From: Cornus controversa | Lineage: Eukaryota; Streptophyta; Magnoliopsida; Cornales; Cornaceae | Reading direction: 5' to 3' | Assembly: GCA_026545225.1 (NCBI GenBank) | Contig: CM048845.1 | Location: forward strand, 118,795,033 to 118,859,032 | DNA: 64,000 bases | Part shown: piece by piece, positions 13,401 through 24,693 of the stretch | How positions within the stretch are numbered: position 1 is the stretch's first letter | Layout of the letters: every line of letters begins with the position of its first letter | The notes under the pieces: model-generated | The model's input: only the letters and a program-made list of their open reading frames with translations | What the model was told of the DNA's origin: nothing | Databases searched by the model: none | Position numbers and translations under genes: made by a program

Positions 13401-16400
13401 AATTCTCAATCCCCGCAAGATTCTTGCTGAATTGAAGAGCATAATTAAAATTCTCTGTTAGTTATAACTGATACCATATTCTGCTACTGGCTCTAGCTGT
13501 TGTGGTGATAATGGATCTCTATATAAAAGATGGATAAACATACCACAGTCCTCTTTAAATGACAACTGAGCAGGGATCAATGTTTGTATCTGAATGCATA
13601 TCACAAGAAAAACCTTAGTAAACTTCCAATAACACAAACTATTATTGATTGCATCAACAGGTTTCTCAACTGAAGTATGTAGTACCTTTAAGGACCTTAA
13701 ATCCATCATTCCATTAGCATAATCATAGATTTTATTCGTAAAAGGGTCGAAGAATAAACTGCTCCACAATTTCAAAAACACGATCATTCAATGGGTTAGG
13801 TGGCGTCCAACTGACTTGAAAAAAATTCAGACAATAAAAATGAGTACTACTTTTTTTAATATCAGCAGCATGGTTAATAAAGGAAACCAGTCCCCACTAT
13901 GTATAACCTAGAACTTCAAAACTACAGAAAAACATATATAAAAAGAGAACCTGTTAACTGTGAAGTCTCGATCCATGCAATTCCTCCAGAGAACAAGATC
14001 CTTTTTGTCACAGCAACCTGGTATTTGAGAGAGAGGAGCATTTTCCTTTTTTATAGCATGTTGTGCCACTGTTTCAAAACTAGAAACCTGGTAAAAATCA
14101 TACAAAGTACATAACGAACCCAGGATTGGATACTAACCAAAAGACAGCAGTGTAATTAGTTGCCCAAAGAGGCACCATACAGAAGGTCCTAAAATAATCA
14201 CCGGATGTAGCAACCTACCTCAACAACCGAACCTTTCACATGCACCCTACATATGGGAAATCGCCGTCCAACAATTTCGGCACGATGAAATTGCTTCTTG
14301 ATCTGCAAAATAGTATATAATCAGACTAAACTGTTTGCACCTCAACATGCTAACTGTGTTGCCAATTACAGGAGTTACAGAGAGTCTTAAACAGCATTAC
14401 AAAACCTGTTTAAGTGCAGCTGTGGTGATCACATCGAAATCTTTTGGTATTTTATTTAGGAGTAAATCTCTAACACATCCACCTACCAAGTAGGCTTCAA
14501 ATCCTGCATTTTATACAGATCTTTAGAAACAGATACCTTAAAAGAGTGAATAGTAAAAATACACCCGTACAACAAGAACATAATGAGAGAGGCACACAAA
14601 TAATATGCTTTACAGTTTTATACTCTCATGGGAACATCCTGGTCCATTAGGTAGGTGGCATTGGGAGATCAAAGAACCACTTTATTGCTCCCATTACCCC
14701 TGACCACGCAATGCTGCTTGGTCAGTATCATTCTGGGAAAGAGGACATTGAATCAAGGCAGCCTTCCTCCACAGTCCATGTATAGGATCTCGAAATCCCT
14801 TCCTCAAGTCAAACGCTACATTACAATAAACTTCACAGTGGATACCACTGTCCGCATTAACCATCCAACATAATTATTACATGAAACAGAGTATATATGT
14901 GGAATAAATTGCACAAAAGTATGATAAAATATAACATCATGTGTGAAGCTAGGCCAAATCATTTGAATTTTTAAGGATTTAAAAGGTATTGTGAAATTGC
15001 TGTTGTGAGGCAATGTCTACTGCCTGTGCGTTTCATTTTCAGGCCAAACCAACACCACAAGTAAATTTGTTATTTTGACCATACTCTTATATCCTCTTAA
15101 TTCAATTAATTTGAGCATGCTTACATGAATTAAGACCATGCCAAGAGTTAACTATTTGTCTACATAATTGCACTGATGCTTTTGGATGATCTCACATCTT
15201 AAGTTAAAAATGTGAAATCTAGCATTAAGTTGACACAATGTGGTCTTTCAAGTGGAAGACCCTTGAAGTTATTTTCCTTAAAATTCATTAAAAAGGATTT
15301 CAATCTAAACAAGGTAGAAACCCAAATGAAAAAAATACATAATAGGCTAATTATGATTTGAAAAATAAAGTGCAACCATAAATCAAGAATTTCAAATTAA
15401 ATAGCAAAAGAAAATTCAATGATGGATGATCAATCAAAGCACAATACCTTGATCTCATACCATACCAACTCATAGCATTCAACTTATATTTTTTTTGCCC
15501 TTAAAAGAGGAATAAATAAATAAATAAATCTCCATGGAATGGAAAGGAGAAGTGATTACAGAGGTAACTACTCTACAGTGTGGATACCCAAATAACTCTG
15601 AAATTAAATAAGAACATCTTCAGACATTGACGCAGAGTATTACCAGAGCTTGAAATGAGGGTATAAATTATTAATGGTTATCTTAGGGTATTAAATAAAT
15701 AAATCTCCATGGAATGGAAAGGAGAAGTGATTACGGAGGAACTACTCTACAGTGTGGATACCCAAATAACTCTGAAATTAAATAAGAACATCTTCAGACA
15801 TTGACGCAGAGTATTACCAGAGCTTGAACAGAGCTTGAAATGAGGGTATAAATTATTAATGGTTATCTTAGGGTATTAAATAAAACCAATTCCAATTACA
15901 GACCAAGAAAAATACAGGAGTAAGTGGAGCTGCGCACTTACTATGACTTTGTAGTTAAATTATAAAAAATAAACACACAAACACAGCAACTGAGCTCGGA
16001 ACCAATTCAAAATTTAAATATATCTGAAAGCATGTAGGATGACCACCCAGTCCAGACAGTGGCAATGACGGTGAAAATTATGCCATAAATATAATAAAAT
16101 ATCACCTTTACTGTGAAGAACATTCAGAACAATCCACGGGGCGAGAGAGATCATTGATCGCTTTATCCCCAATCTCCTTGAATCAACCTTTCTCCATTTT
16201 GAAATATCAAATTGGCCTACCCCATTCTCGTAATTGAAAGTTTAACTTTCAGATTCAGATATAAACTTATAATTATAAGTAGAAACATTAACATGTAGAT
16301 AACAAGACAGGTGGACAATCATGTTTTATAACTTGACTATGATGAAAACAACTACAATAATGTAATTTTTTATTCAAATTTTACAAAATTCAAGTGTATA

Positions 16401-16703
16401 CGTACCTTGCTCGAACGTAGAATCAGAATCCATATCAGAATGGTGTTGAGCTTGAATCCCACCTTCCGCCAACGTAGAATCAGAATGGTACTGAGCTTGA
16501 ATCCCACCTTCGGCCAATGTATGGTTAAATCTCTGAGACATGAGATTTTTTTCCCAGAGACCAAAAACAAAATACTTCATTGACATGTTCGAAAAAATGC
16601 CTCAAACAAGATATACACATATATAGAAAGAGAGAGAGACCTGTAACGTGAGTATGGCTTTCAGGCGAGATAACAAGGCATTGCTTCGGAAGGATATCGC
16701 CAT
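8376..16703 (-). CDS. bacterial-type poly(A) polymerase / CCA-tRNA nucleotidyltransferase family protein, 14 exons
   Basis: This is a class II nucleotidyltransferase that adds nucleotides to RNA 3' ends, probably in an organelle. Exons: 16641-16703, 16406-16532, 16106-16216, 14406-14503, 14219-14302, 13951-14087, 13686-13758, 13544-13589, 13317-13426, 12924-13031, 12770-12829, 12458-12519, 11160-11472 and 8376-9176. All have GT-AG ends and keep phase, giving 730 residues. The N terminus ([17 protein letters not shown]) looks like an organelle presequence. The catalytic signature [12 protein letters not shown] with DFD (Asp122, Asp124) is intact, followed by DRDFTVNSLFFDP (about 200-212) and the [14 protein letters not shown] helix. 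The C terminus is a long Lys/Glu-rich, probably coiled-coil tail encoded by the last exon. Whether it acts as poly(A) polymerase or CCA enzyme cannot be told from sequence; the canonical plant CCA enzyme is a separate gene. The 5' end of exon 3 has a weak acceptor and is the least certain junction. Confidence 0.9.
11681..11788. repeat. tandem duplication of a 54-bp unit, intron 12 of the nucleotidyltransferase gene
   Basis: The unit starting ATAAATCACTCAATACAATG at 11681 is repeated at 11735 with one visible substitution. Confidence 0.9.
15519..15880. repeat. tandem duplication of a ~175-bp unit, intron 3 of the nucleotidyltransferase gene
   Basis: The phrase AAATCTCCATGGAATGGAAA recurs 175 bp apart (15526 and 15701). 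The copies match almost throughout; the second has an extra 11-bp internal duplication (ACAGAGCTTGA) near 15829. Confidence 0.88.
16426..16515 (-). repeat. in-frame 45-bp coding tandem repeat in exon 2
   Basis: Two 45-bp copies encode [15 protein letters not shown] and [15 protein letters not shown], followed by DSDST. The repeat sits between the presequence and the catalytic domain and adds 15 residues without changing frame. Confidence 0.85.
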
Positions 16704-18660
16704 TGGAACATCACACGCATGGACAGGCGCGCAGGAAACTACGGTTCAATGTCTCCACAGGTCGGTCGCGCACAAACCTAGTCTCTTCGGTCCTTCACCT
16801 TGATTTTGTTTTTACTTATTAGGATTCTACGGACCAGTCCTACTTTTGCATTTTAAAACAAATGAGTCCTAAAACAGTTTCATAAATTTTAAACAAAGTT
16901 TTCGTTAATTTCTCTTTTACCCTTTTCATAAATTACGTATGTTGCTTAATTATTTTTCTTCAAACAATTTTGCTAAAATTTTATAAATAATAAATAATTT
17001 AAGAATAAAATTTTATTTCAATTCACTTTATATTTGATTTATTAAGATAATTTGATAACTTTTTTAGATAACATTGTCTCAAATTTATAGAGATTTATTT
17101 TTTATATGAAGTAGAAAATTAAAAAATAATAGAAATAATTCATTTATTATTCATAAATGTAATGCATGGAAAATATTTCATTGTATTTTAAATGTTGTGA
17201 GTATTTAAAGAAAGTTAATTTGAAATAATTTGTTAAATGTTTTAGGATTATTAATTTTGGTAACAATTAATATTTTTTAAATAGGTATTAGTTACAAAAT
17301 ATTGAAAGTAAAGAAAAATTTTGTTTTTAGTGAAAAAAAGGCACTAATAGAATTTTAGAAATAAAGGACAATACGTAAAAAGTGTAGCTAAGCTGCTATT
17401 GGGGAACTCGGTAGAAGCGATTTGCCGCTTCCGCCTCTCTTGGCTTCATAACTACTCCCCCCTTTGACTCATGGGGGCCTTCCACTACTTTGACTGATGC
17501 AGATGCGGTTCTCTCATCCTGAAAGAAGTAATGAAAGGGAAGCCTCAGGTCAAATTGCATTTGTTGTCCTTGTGAAAAATTTATAAGACTTATTTGTCTT
17601 TAGAATTTAAAAATAGAACTGATTGGTAATTTTTTCAAAAAATAAAACATATGCACTTGTGCCTCTTGCAAGGCTCCAACTATCAACCTTGCCTTTTCGA
17701 AAAGATAGGTGGTTCGTGCCTCATGGTGATACAGATATGAGAGCTTTTTAAAATAATTATACAATGTTAGTGTATTTTTTAAAAAATATTTATGTTTTTT
17801 ATTTTTAAAAAAAACAAAGTGCACTTGGAGAAAATGGAGCATTCATATTTGAAGAAAATAGCTTGCCATTTATAGAAATTATGAATTTTAGAAGTACTTT
17901 CCTTATAAAGCACTAAAAAGAATGGAAAGTTTGGGACTTGGGAGTCTTATGACACTTTGAGGTGTTGATACATCACTTGGAGTTTATCTATTGTGAGTGT
18001 AGTGGCCCAATGTAATGGGTCGGACACTTGTCATCCGATCCAAAAGTTTAAGTTATTGGGTGGTGCAACCTACCCTCTCATATAAGCCCAAGATCCTCCC
18101 ATTCGGATTCAATGTGAGACAAGACCCCTGTTATATTATCCTCCACCCGAACTTGCAACGCTCTCTTATAATAAATCATCTACCTACCCATTTGGACACC
18201 TCTGGGTGGACGTTTAGGGTAACACCAGATCAGGTGAGTCAAACACTTACCATCCGACCCAAAAGCTTAAGCTATTAGGTAATCTTGCCATACATTCTTA
18301 TATAAGCAAGGAGTGTTCATTTAATCTGTGAATCTAATTCATTCCAATCCAATTCAAATGGTTCATATTGGGTTTTTTAGTTCATCGATTTAGTGGCTGA
18401 TTCGTAAATAAAAAAATCGTAGGGATTGGATCTAATAACGGATTTAGATCTCAAAAAATTAATTTGATCTATATATATATATATATATATATATATAACA
18501 CTCTTTTAAACCCTAAACTCAATCCCACCACACTTTTACTCAATTATTCTTCGTATTTTTTAATGTTTTATAACTCGAACTTTTTTTATTTGTTTTACAA
18601 GTAAGAGATACTGTTATATTATTGTTACATTGGTCTCACCATACTCCTAAATTTCATTTA
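16704..18660. other. AT-rich intergenic region upstream of the nucleotidyltransferase gene
   Basis: The first few hundred bases are the probable promoter of the minus-strand gene. The rest is strongly AT-rich without coding signal. Near 18020-18060 and 18238-18280 a motif containing CATCCGA(T/C)CCAAAAG(T/C)TTAAG(T/C)TATT occurs twice in direct orientation, in a stretch starting TGTAGTGGCCCAATG at 17998. It resembles a dispersed plant LTR-like repeat, but I cannot assign a family. Confidence 0.4.
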
Positions 18661-18797
18661 TGTTCCGTTTGGTAGGAAGAAAAAAAATTGGATGGAAGGG
18701 AGATGAGGGATGGATGAGACATCCTTAGGGAAGAGATTGTGTCATTCCCTCTTTTTGTTTTGTTGGATGAAATATAAGAGAATGAGATAATATCTTA

Positions 18798-19491
18798 GGC
18801 CCCGTTTGGTAACTGTTTATGTTTAGTGTTTAGTGTTTATTGTTTATAAAAATAAATTTTTACGATAAACATGTTTGATAATTTTTGTTTTGTTTATAAA
18901 TTGTCAAAACGCTTTTAAAACAACACTGTTCATAAACTTTCAAATCATAAACACCAAAATGATGTTTATTGTTTATGTTTATTATAAAAAAAAACTTTTT
19001 TTTTCTTTTTTATCTAAAATGGTGATTATATTATTTTAATTATAAATTAAAACTAAAAGTGAGAAAATGAAAAGAAATTTTTTTTATAAAAAGCTATTAT
19101 TTGATACAACGATAAAAATATTATAATTATCAAGTGTGGACAGAATTAAAGAGATAGTTACTTAGGAACACCCATGCTAAAAAAAAAAAAAACTTATTTG
19201 ATGAAAAAAAATAAAAAAGTCTCAACCATCTCCTTATCAAAGAAATAAGAATGACATTTGTAGTCATATCATTCATTCATTTTCAGTATTGAAAGAAAAA
19301 TAAAAATCAAAAAAATGGAAAAGAAAGTAGTAGCATAAGAAGTTCAAGAGAAAGAGTATGCCCTCCAAATTCCTCTTCTCAGTCCATACAAATTGGACAG
19401 AACCGAACCGTACGGTTCCGATTTCGGCTCTAAATTTTAGGAACCGTTCACTACGATTCCGATTCCAAGCCTTGGAACAGGAACTGAAACC

Positions 19492-19545
<54 letters not shown>

Positions 19546-20150
19546 TAACACCCTATAATGATTTTCTATTATATATATATTTATAATAACATTTTGTTAT
19601 GTAAAAAATTTTAAACAATGAAGTTATTATAACTATTATAAAGTTAAATACAACTCCTATAATAACCGAATTGAACCGAACTTATTTATTCCAGTTTCAA
19701 AATTAAAAAATCATTGGGAATGGTTCTGGTTCCGGTTCTCCCAATAATTGAAAAGAACCGAATCGTGTGCATCCCCCTACTTGTTAGGGCCTTCTGTGTT
19801 GTGGCTCATTCTAGATTTACAGTATCATTTGCAGTGTGTAGATATATATGTAACCCAATATTATTTATTTCTTTTTTATGCATATTTTTTTCTCTATTAT
19901 TGTTGTATTGATTTGTTGTAGCATAAACTTGACTTTTTATGCAGTTTATTGTGTTGATTTTTTTTATAAAAAAAAACAGTTTAGGATTAACAAACATGTT
20001 TTTCTGTTTATGATTTTTAAAATAAGTCAAACGTTTTTTCGTTATCAAACAACACTCATGTTTATGGATAAACAAAATCGTAACATAAACACTGTTTATA
20101 TAAACACTTAAACAATAAACGCTAAACATAAACGGTTACCAAACGGGCCC
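18798..20150. mobile_element. PIF/Harbinger-like non-autonomous element nested in a MITE
   Basis: Terminal inverted repeats start GGCCCCGTTTGGTAACTG on the left and GGGCCCGTTTGGTAACCG on the right. The inverted match continues through TTTATGTTTAG and TTTATTGTTT. Both ends are flanked by TTA (18795-18797 and 20151-20153). The interior is AT-rich with many TGTTTAT subterminal motifs and no transposase ORF. A further repeat element is inserted inside it. Confidence 0.8.
19379..19781. mobile_element. AT-rich repeat inside the Harbinger-like element, possibly hAT-like
   Basis: It shares the GTGCATCCCCC terminus and the AGGAACCGTT palindromic block with the element at 7037-7440, and carries a long AT run (about 19496-19541). 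The left border is uncertain. Confidence 0.35.
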
Positions 20151-20430
20151 TTACTTTGTTTGTTAAGAAAGAAAAGAAAAGAAATATGGAAAGTTTTGTA
20201 ATTTATAATAGTTTTGCATTTCTCCCTTCCTATATTCCGTCCAAATTTGTAGGGATGAAAATTTGTGAAAGAGAAAGGATGTCCCATCCATCCTGTGTTT
20301 CTCTTCCCTCCTTGCATTCTCTCTACCAAACGAAAGAAATTTACTTATTATCTCTTATCTTCCCTCCACCCCCTTCCTTCCTTCCTACCAAACGAAGCAT
20401 TAATATGCAGAGACAGACTATCAACACTAA

Positions 20431-20663
20431 GGCCTAGCTTGGTACATAGGAATGGAGGTGGAATTGAATGGTCATTCCACCTTTGATTCCCCTTTTCTTG
20501 TTTGTTGTGTTACATTAAAAATGGAATGGTCATTCCTTTGGAATACTCATTCCAACAAAACCATTCCTCTTCTTGAGATATGGAATGACTATTCCATTCC
20601 CACTTTTTATTAAAATCACACTCTCTCTCTTCATTAATTTCTCTCCCTCTTTTACAACTCACT

Positions 20664-20694
<31 letters not shown>

Positions 20695-21349
20695 TTAATA
20701 GGTATATAAAATTAATTTATCTCAAGAGGTACAAAAAAATAAACATTTTCGCCATTTAGGCTCAATTATTCAAAATGAGAGAGAAATTGGAGATGACATT
20801 AATCATATAATCAATGTATGATGGGTTAAATGGAGGGGTGCATCTAATATATTGTGTGATAGTCGAATCCCTTTACGATTGAAAGTGGAGTTTTATCGAA
20901 CAGCTATTGAACCAGCCATACTTTTATGGTACCGAATGTTGGGCAACTAGACAACAACATTTGCATAAAATGAGTGTCGCAAAAATGCGAATGTTGAGAT
21001 GGATGTGCGGGAAGACTAGAAATGATAAAATTAGAAACGAACACATTTGGGAGATGGTTGGTGTAGCACCAATTGGAGATAAAGTGAGAAAAATTTGGTT
21101 AAGATGGTTTGGACATGTGCAAATAAGAAATTTAACTGCGCCGGTCAGGAAAAGTAACATAGTCCAAATTAAGGGCAATGTTAGGGGAAGATGAAGACCA
21201 AAGCTAACATAGGTAGAGGTAGTAAAGAAATATATGATAGCATGTGGATTAATTGAGAAGATGACCTTAAATAGAGCGGAATGAAAACATTGGATTCATG
21301 TAACCGACCCCAAGTAATTAGGAAAAGGCTTAGTTATTGTTGTTGTTGT

Positions 21350-21389
<40 letters not shown>

Positions 21390-21640
21390 GTCACATGCCC
21401 ATGTGTATAAATTGCTATATTTTAAGTTGTGAAAGAAAATGAAGGTTCTTGTTTTATCATTTGCATTTTTAATATGTTAGAAGGTATTACCATTTCATTC
21501 CTAAATTATTCTTTATTTGTAGCCAAACATTGGAATGAGAATTGGCATTTCATTATATTCTCATTCCCATTGCCATTCCATTGCATTCCTAGCTTCATTC
21601 CATTTCCATTCCATGTCATTCCTACGTACCAAACTAGCCC
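20431..21640. mobile_element. Tourist-like element of a GGAATG-rich family, carrying a LINE fragment
   Basis: Inverted ends GGCCTAGCTTGGTACATAGG (left) and GGGCTAGTTTGGTACGTAGG (right, reverse-complemented) define the element. The flanking triplets are TAA on the left and CAA on the right, a degenerate target duplication. Subterminal GGAATGGTCATTCC-like blocks are shared with the element at 22654-23016, so the two belong to one family. Confidence 0.7.
20747..21352 (+). mobile_element. RTE-type LINE, degenerate 3' fragment
   Basis: Translated in two frames, this gives the C-terminal end of a non-LTR reverse transcriptase: FRHLGSIIQ, then WVKWRGAS, PLRLKVEFYRTAIEPA, and after a frameshift near 20920, YGTECWATRQQ, MRMLRWMCGKTR and LRWFGHVQ. 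Further stops follow (near 21192 and 21204), so it is dead. It ends after a TTGTTGTTGTTG tail, as plant RTE LINEs do. It is 5'-truncated. Confidence 0.85.
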
Positions 21641-21643
21641 CAA

Positions 21644-22139
21644 TGGCTCGTTTGGATTGATGGAATTGGAAGGAAAAGAAAAAAAAAATAAAAGAAAGGG
21701 AAGAATAATAGTTTTTATGTTTGGCTTGTCATTACTAAGATAAAAAAAAAAAGGATTAGGAGTGATTTGGAGGGATAGCTTATCCTTCCAAATCCCTCAT
21801 ATACTATCCTCTCAAAAGTGGAAAGATTTTGAGAGAAATGATAAGAATAAGTGAATCTTTCATAATAAAAAAATAACCCTAACATTTTAAAGAACAAAAT
21901 TTAAAAAACATTTAGGTATATCTTGTAATATAAACACAAAAGGGCATGATAGTAAATTGATTAAAATGGTTTCTTTTATTTTCTCTCATCGACCTTTTTC
22001 AAACAAGAATGTAATAATTTCCTTTCTTTTCTTTCATAATTTATCCAAACATGAATACATGTTATCATCTCTTTTCTTTTTTCTCATAACTAATGTTATC
22101 ATTTCTTTTCTTTTCTCTCGTGTTTATCCAAACAAAGCC
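21644..22139. mobile_element. Tourist-like MITE of about 496 bp
   Basis: Inverted ends TGGCTCGTTTGGAT (left) and GGCTTTGTTTGGAT (right, reverse-complemented) are followed by purine-rich subterminal regions that are also inverted. The flanking triplets are CAA on the left and TAA on the right, so the target duplication is imperfect. It abuts the preceding element. Confidence 0.6.
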
Positions 22140-22255
22140 TAAACGATGGATAATGATGATTTAAAAAAAAAAAAAAACTATTTGATTGTTTATTAAAAAA
22201 AAACCAATCCGTAAAATGAATCTGATGTTTCACGGATTGGATTGGTTTCAAATTT

Positions 22256-22630
22256 GAGTAATGCTACTATGAGGGGACTCTCATGGCTCTTGGCATGAGT
22301 TCTCTCTCAAAATATATATATTTTTGAACACAAAAGATGTAAAAAAAAAATATCACGACATAGTCAATACTAAAAAAATAAGTTCAAAATATCATAAATT
22401 GAATTTATAGAAGGCGATCAAAATTTGATGTAAATAAATGTAAAAAAAATAGGATGTAAAACGTCAATCGTCTCGTATCAATTCAATTTATGATATTTTG
22501 AACTGAATTTTTTGTTTAAATGATTTTATTATTGGCTACACGATGATATTTTCTTTGTGTACAAAAATATTTATTTTGAGGGAGAGCTCATGACAAGAGC
22601 CATGAGAGCTCCCTTATAGTAACAATACTC
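22256..22630. mobile_element. Mutator-like MITE, 375 bp, with perfect 9-bp target duplication
   Basis: Long terminal inverted repeats (about 70 bp) start GAGTAATGCTACTATGAGGG on the left and GAGTATTGTTACTATAAGGG on the right, and share CTCTCATGGCTCTTG. The element is flanked by identical 9-bp direct repeats TTCAAATTT at 22247-22255 and 22631-22639. A 9-bp duplication with long inverted repeats is diagnostic of Mutator-like elements. It has no ORF. Confidence 0.85.
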
Positions 22631-22653
22631 TTCAAATTTTATGAATCCCTTTA

Positions 22654-23016
22654 TGATACGTTTGATATGTAACAATGGAATGGAATAGGCATTCCATTAA
22701 AGTGAGAATTGAATGAGAATGAGAATGGAATGGAATGATCATTCTTATTCTATTGTTTGGTTTCAAATATGAAATGATGCAAGAATTGAATGATAATTAC
22801 ATTATTTTTGGTAATTAATTTTTTTAATGTTTATTGGGAATGAAATGACCATTCCATAGCTTGAGTAGTGGAATGAATTTTTATTTTTTTTCATTTCAAA
22901 GGAATGACGCGGAATGGTCATTCTTACTTTTATTTTTCTTACCAAAGAAAGGAATAGATCAAAAAAAGTAATATTGACATTTCATTTCATTCCATTGTTG
23001 CGTACCAAATGCAACA
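22654..23016. mobile_element. Tourist-like MITE, 363 bp, GGAATG family
   Basis: Inverted ends share AACAATGGAATG and read TGATACGTTTGATATG (left) and TGTTGCATTTGGTACG (right, reverse-complemented). TTA flanks both sides (22651-22653 and 23017-23019). The internal GGAATG/CATTCC motifs relate it to the element at 20431. Confidence 0.75.
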
Positions 23017-23019
23017 TTA

Positions 23020-24145
23020 GAGTCAGATTGATTTTGATGATTTTATACTTAATCCGAACGAATCCGATTCACGCTCACCCCAAATATAGCTCAAGACCCT
23101 CATCATCTAGATTGGATGTGCGGCATGACCACTATTACACCCAACTAGTTCATTTTAGATTCAAAGTTGTCTGTAATTTTGTTTGGCTTACTGACTTTAA
23201 TGGTTATAACGAATCAAACAAAAGTTCATTTGAGATTGTTGTTAAATTAATTAAATATATTTTTATCTTAAAAAATTGTTTTAAATGTGTTTGGTAAAAA
23301 AATATACTTTTAAATGGTAACATTAGAGTTTATGAATGAAGTTAAAATATACATCTTTTAAAATAGTGTTCGAAATAGGTGTTTTTATATTTCTCTCTCA
23401 AATCTCGTTTAAGCGGGGAGCCTTGTATATTGAGTACGACCTTTTTTTTTATAGATGTTTTATATTGTAGGTAAGTATTTTTTTCTCAATTTTTTTATTC
23501 ATTTTATATTTTTTATAAGGACAATTTTGTCCTTTCTTTTATAAAGTCCTACTATTATAAAACACAAAAATACTCCATTAATAGGTATTATTGTTAAATT
23601 AGTAATAGAAGTGTTTTATACAACATAGTTACCAAATAAATTAAAAATTATTTTAATTAAAAAAAGCACTTTATATTACACATCACCAAACAACTAACAA
23701 TGATTTTTACTAATAGGAATTTGTAAAAGATACACTGATGAAAAAATTTATTAATTGCAACAGCCAAACAGACCCACTTAACAGGTAAAAAAAATACAAT
23801 CTCTTCATTTATATTTATTTATCTATATCTTCATTGGAGTTTTTTCTCATGCATTTTTCTTTCTGTTTTTAAAAATTATTCATATAATTGATTTTTCAAA
23901 TTCCTCTTTATTTTACTTTTTCCAAGTCTTTTTTTTTTTCGTGACAAGTAAACATTTAAAAATATTTGAATTTTGTACCTTCAACTTTAAAAGGATAGAA
24001 GATACCAATAGAAATCCTTATCTGTCTAATGAGATTTTATTCTTAAATTAAAATCTACTAGAAATTAACTCATGCATCTATCAAGAACCACGTAAATTAG
24101 GTGAGGAAAAAGGAAAGACAACAACAATTCTATTATAAAAATACA
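23020..24145. other. AT-rich intergenic DNA
   Basis: Very AT-rich sequence without coding signal or clear element ends. It probably consists of decayed transposon remnants. Confidence 0.35.
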
Positions 24146-24600
24146 CACGCTTAAATCCAATTTCAATACATTTAAATTTTAATTTAACACACTTAACACT
24201 GGCCAACTTCAGATTAAATTATTTTTTTAAACAATTTTATTCCGGAACTACATACAAATACTTCTAAACTCAATAAATTAAAATCTTAAATGAAGTACCC
24301 TTAATTTCGTAACACTTTAAATAAATATTATAATTTTTTCTATCAATAATTTTATTCTTAGATTTTCACGCACTTAATTCCTAATTCAATACATTTAAAT
24401 CTTTAATTGAACACACTTAATTTCATAACACCAATTTCAACTCAAGTTATTTTTTTTAACAATTTTATTCTAAAATCACACAAAAACTTCTAAACTCAAT
24501 ACATTTAAATATTAAATTCAACATCCTTAGTTCCATAACACTTTAAATAAACATTAGTTTTTTTTCTATCAACAATTTTATTCTGAATTTCCACGCACTT
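24146..24600. repeat. diverged tandem repeat, two ~225-bp units plus the start of a third
   Basis: Units begin near 24146, 24367 and 24592 with the phrase CACGC(A)CTTAA(T/A)(T)CC. They share CAATACATTTAAAT, ACACACTTAA, ACAATTTTATTC and CACTTTAAATAAA in the same order. Divergence is considerable, so this is an older duplication. Confidence 0.65.
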
Positions 24601-24693
24601 AATTCCCTCTCCTGCAATCATTGCAATGTCCGATTAACTCCCTCTCCTGCTAGAAATTCCAAACGAGACTCCGTTTTTCCACCAAAACCATAA

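Larger units (their letters stand above)
18661..20399. mobile_element. Tourist-like MITE (~383 bp when intact) split by a nested insertion
   Basis: The left end reads TGTTCCGTTTGGTAGGAAG at 18661. The right end, reverse-complemented, reads TGCTTCGTTTGGTAGGAAG and ends at 20399. The element is flanked by TTA on both sides (18658-18660 and 20400-20402), the target duplication of PIF/Harbinger elements. Removing the inner element at 18798-20150 with one TTA leaves about 383 bp. No coding capacity. Confidence 0.8.

Noticed and set aside
15519-15880. Direct repeats considered as a CRISPR array or satellite
   Set aside because: There are only two long contiguous copies with no spacer structure, and the genome is a plant nuclear genome.
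18005-18300. LTR of a retrotransposon (TGTAGTGG start)
   Set aside because: I found an internal direct repeat but no matching second LTR, primer binding site or target duplication, so only a generic repeat was noted.
20907-21194. 95-codon ORF as a host gene
   Set aside because: The peptide is the C terminus of a LINE reverse transcriptase with frame breaks on both sides.
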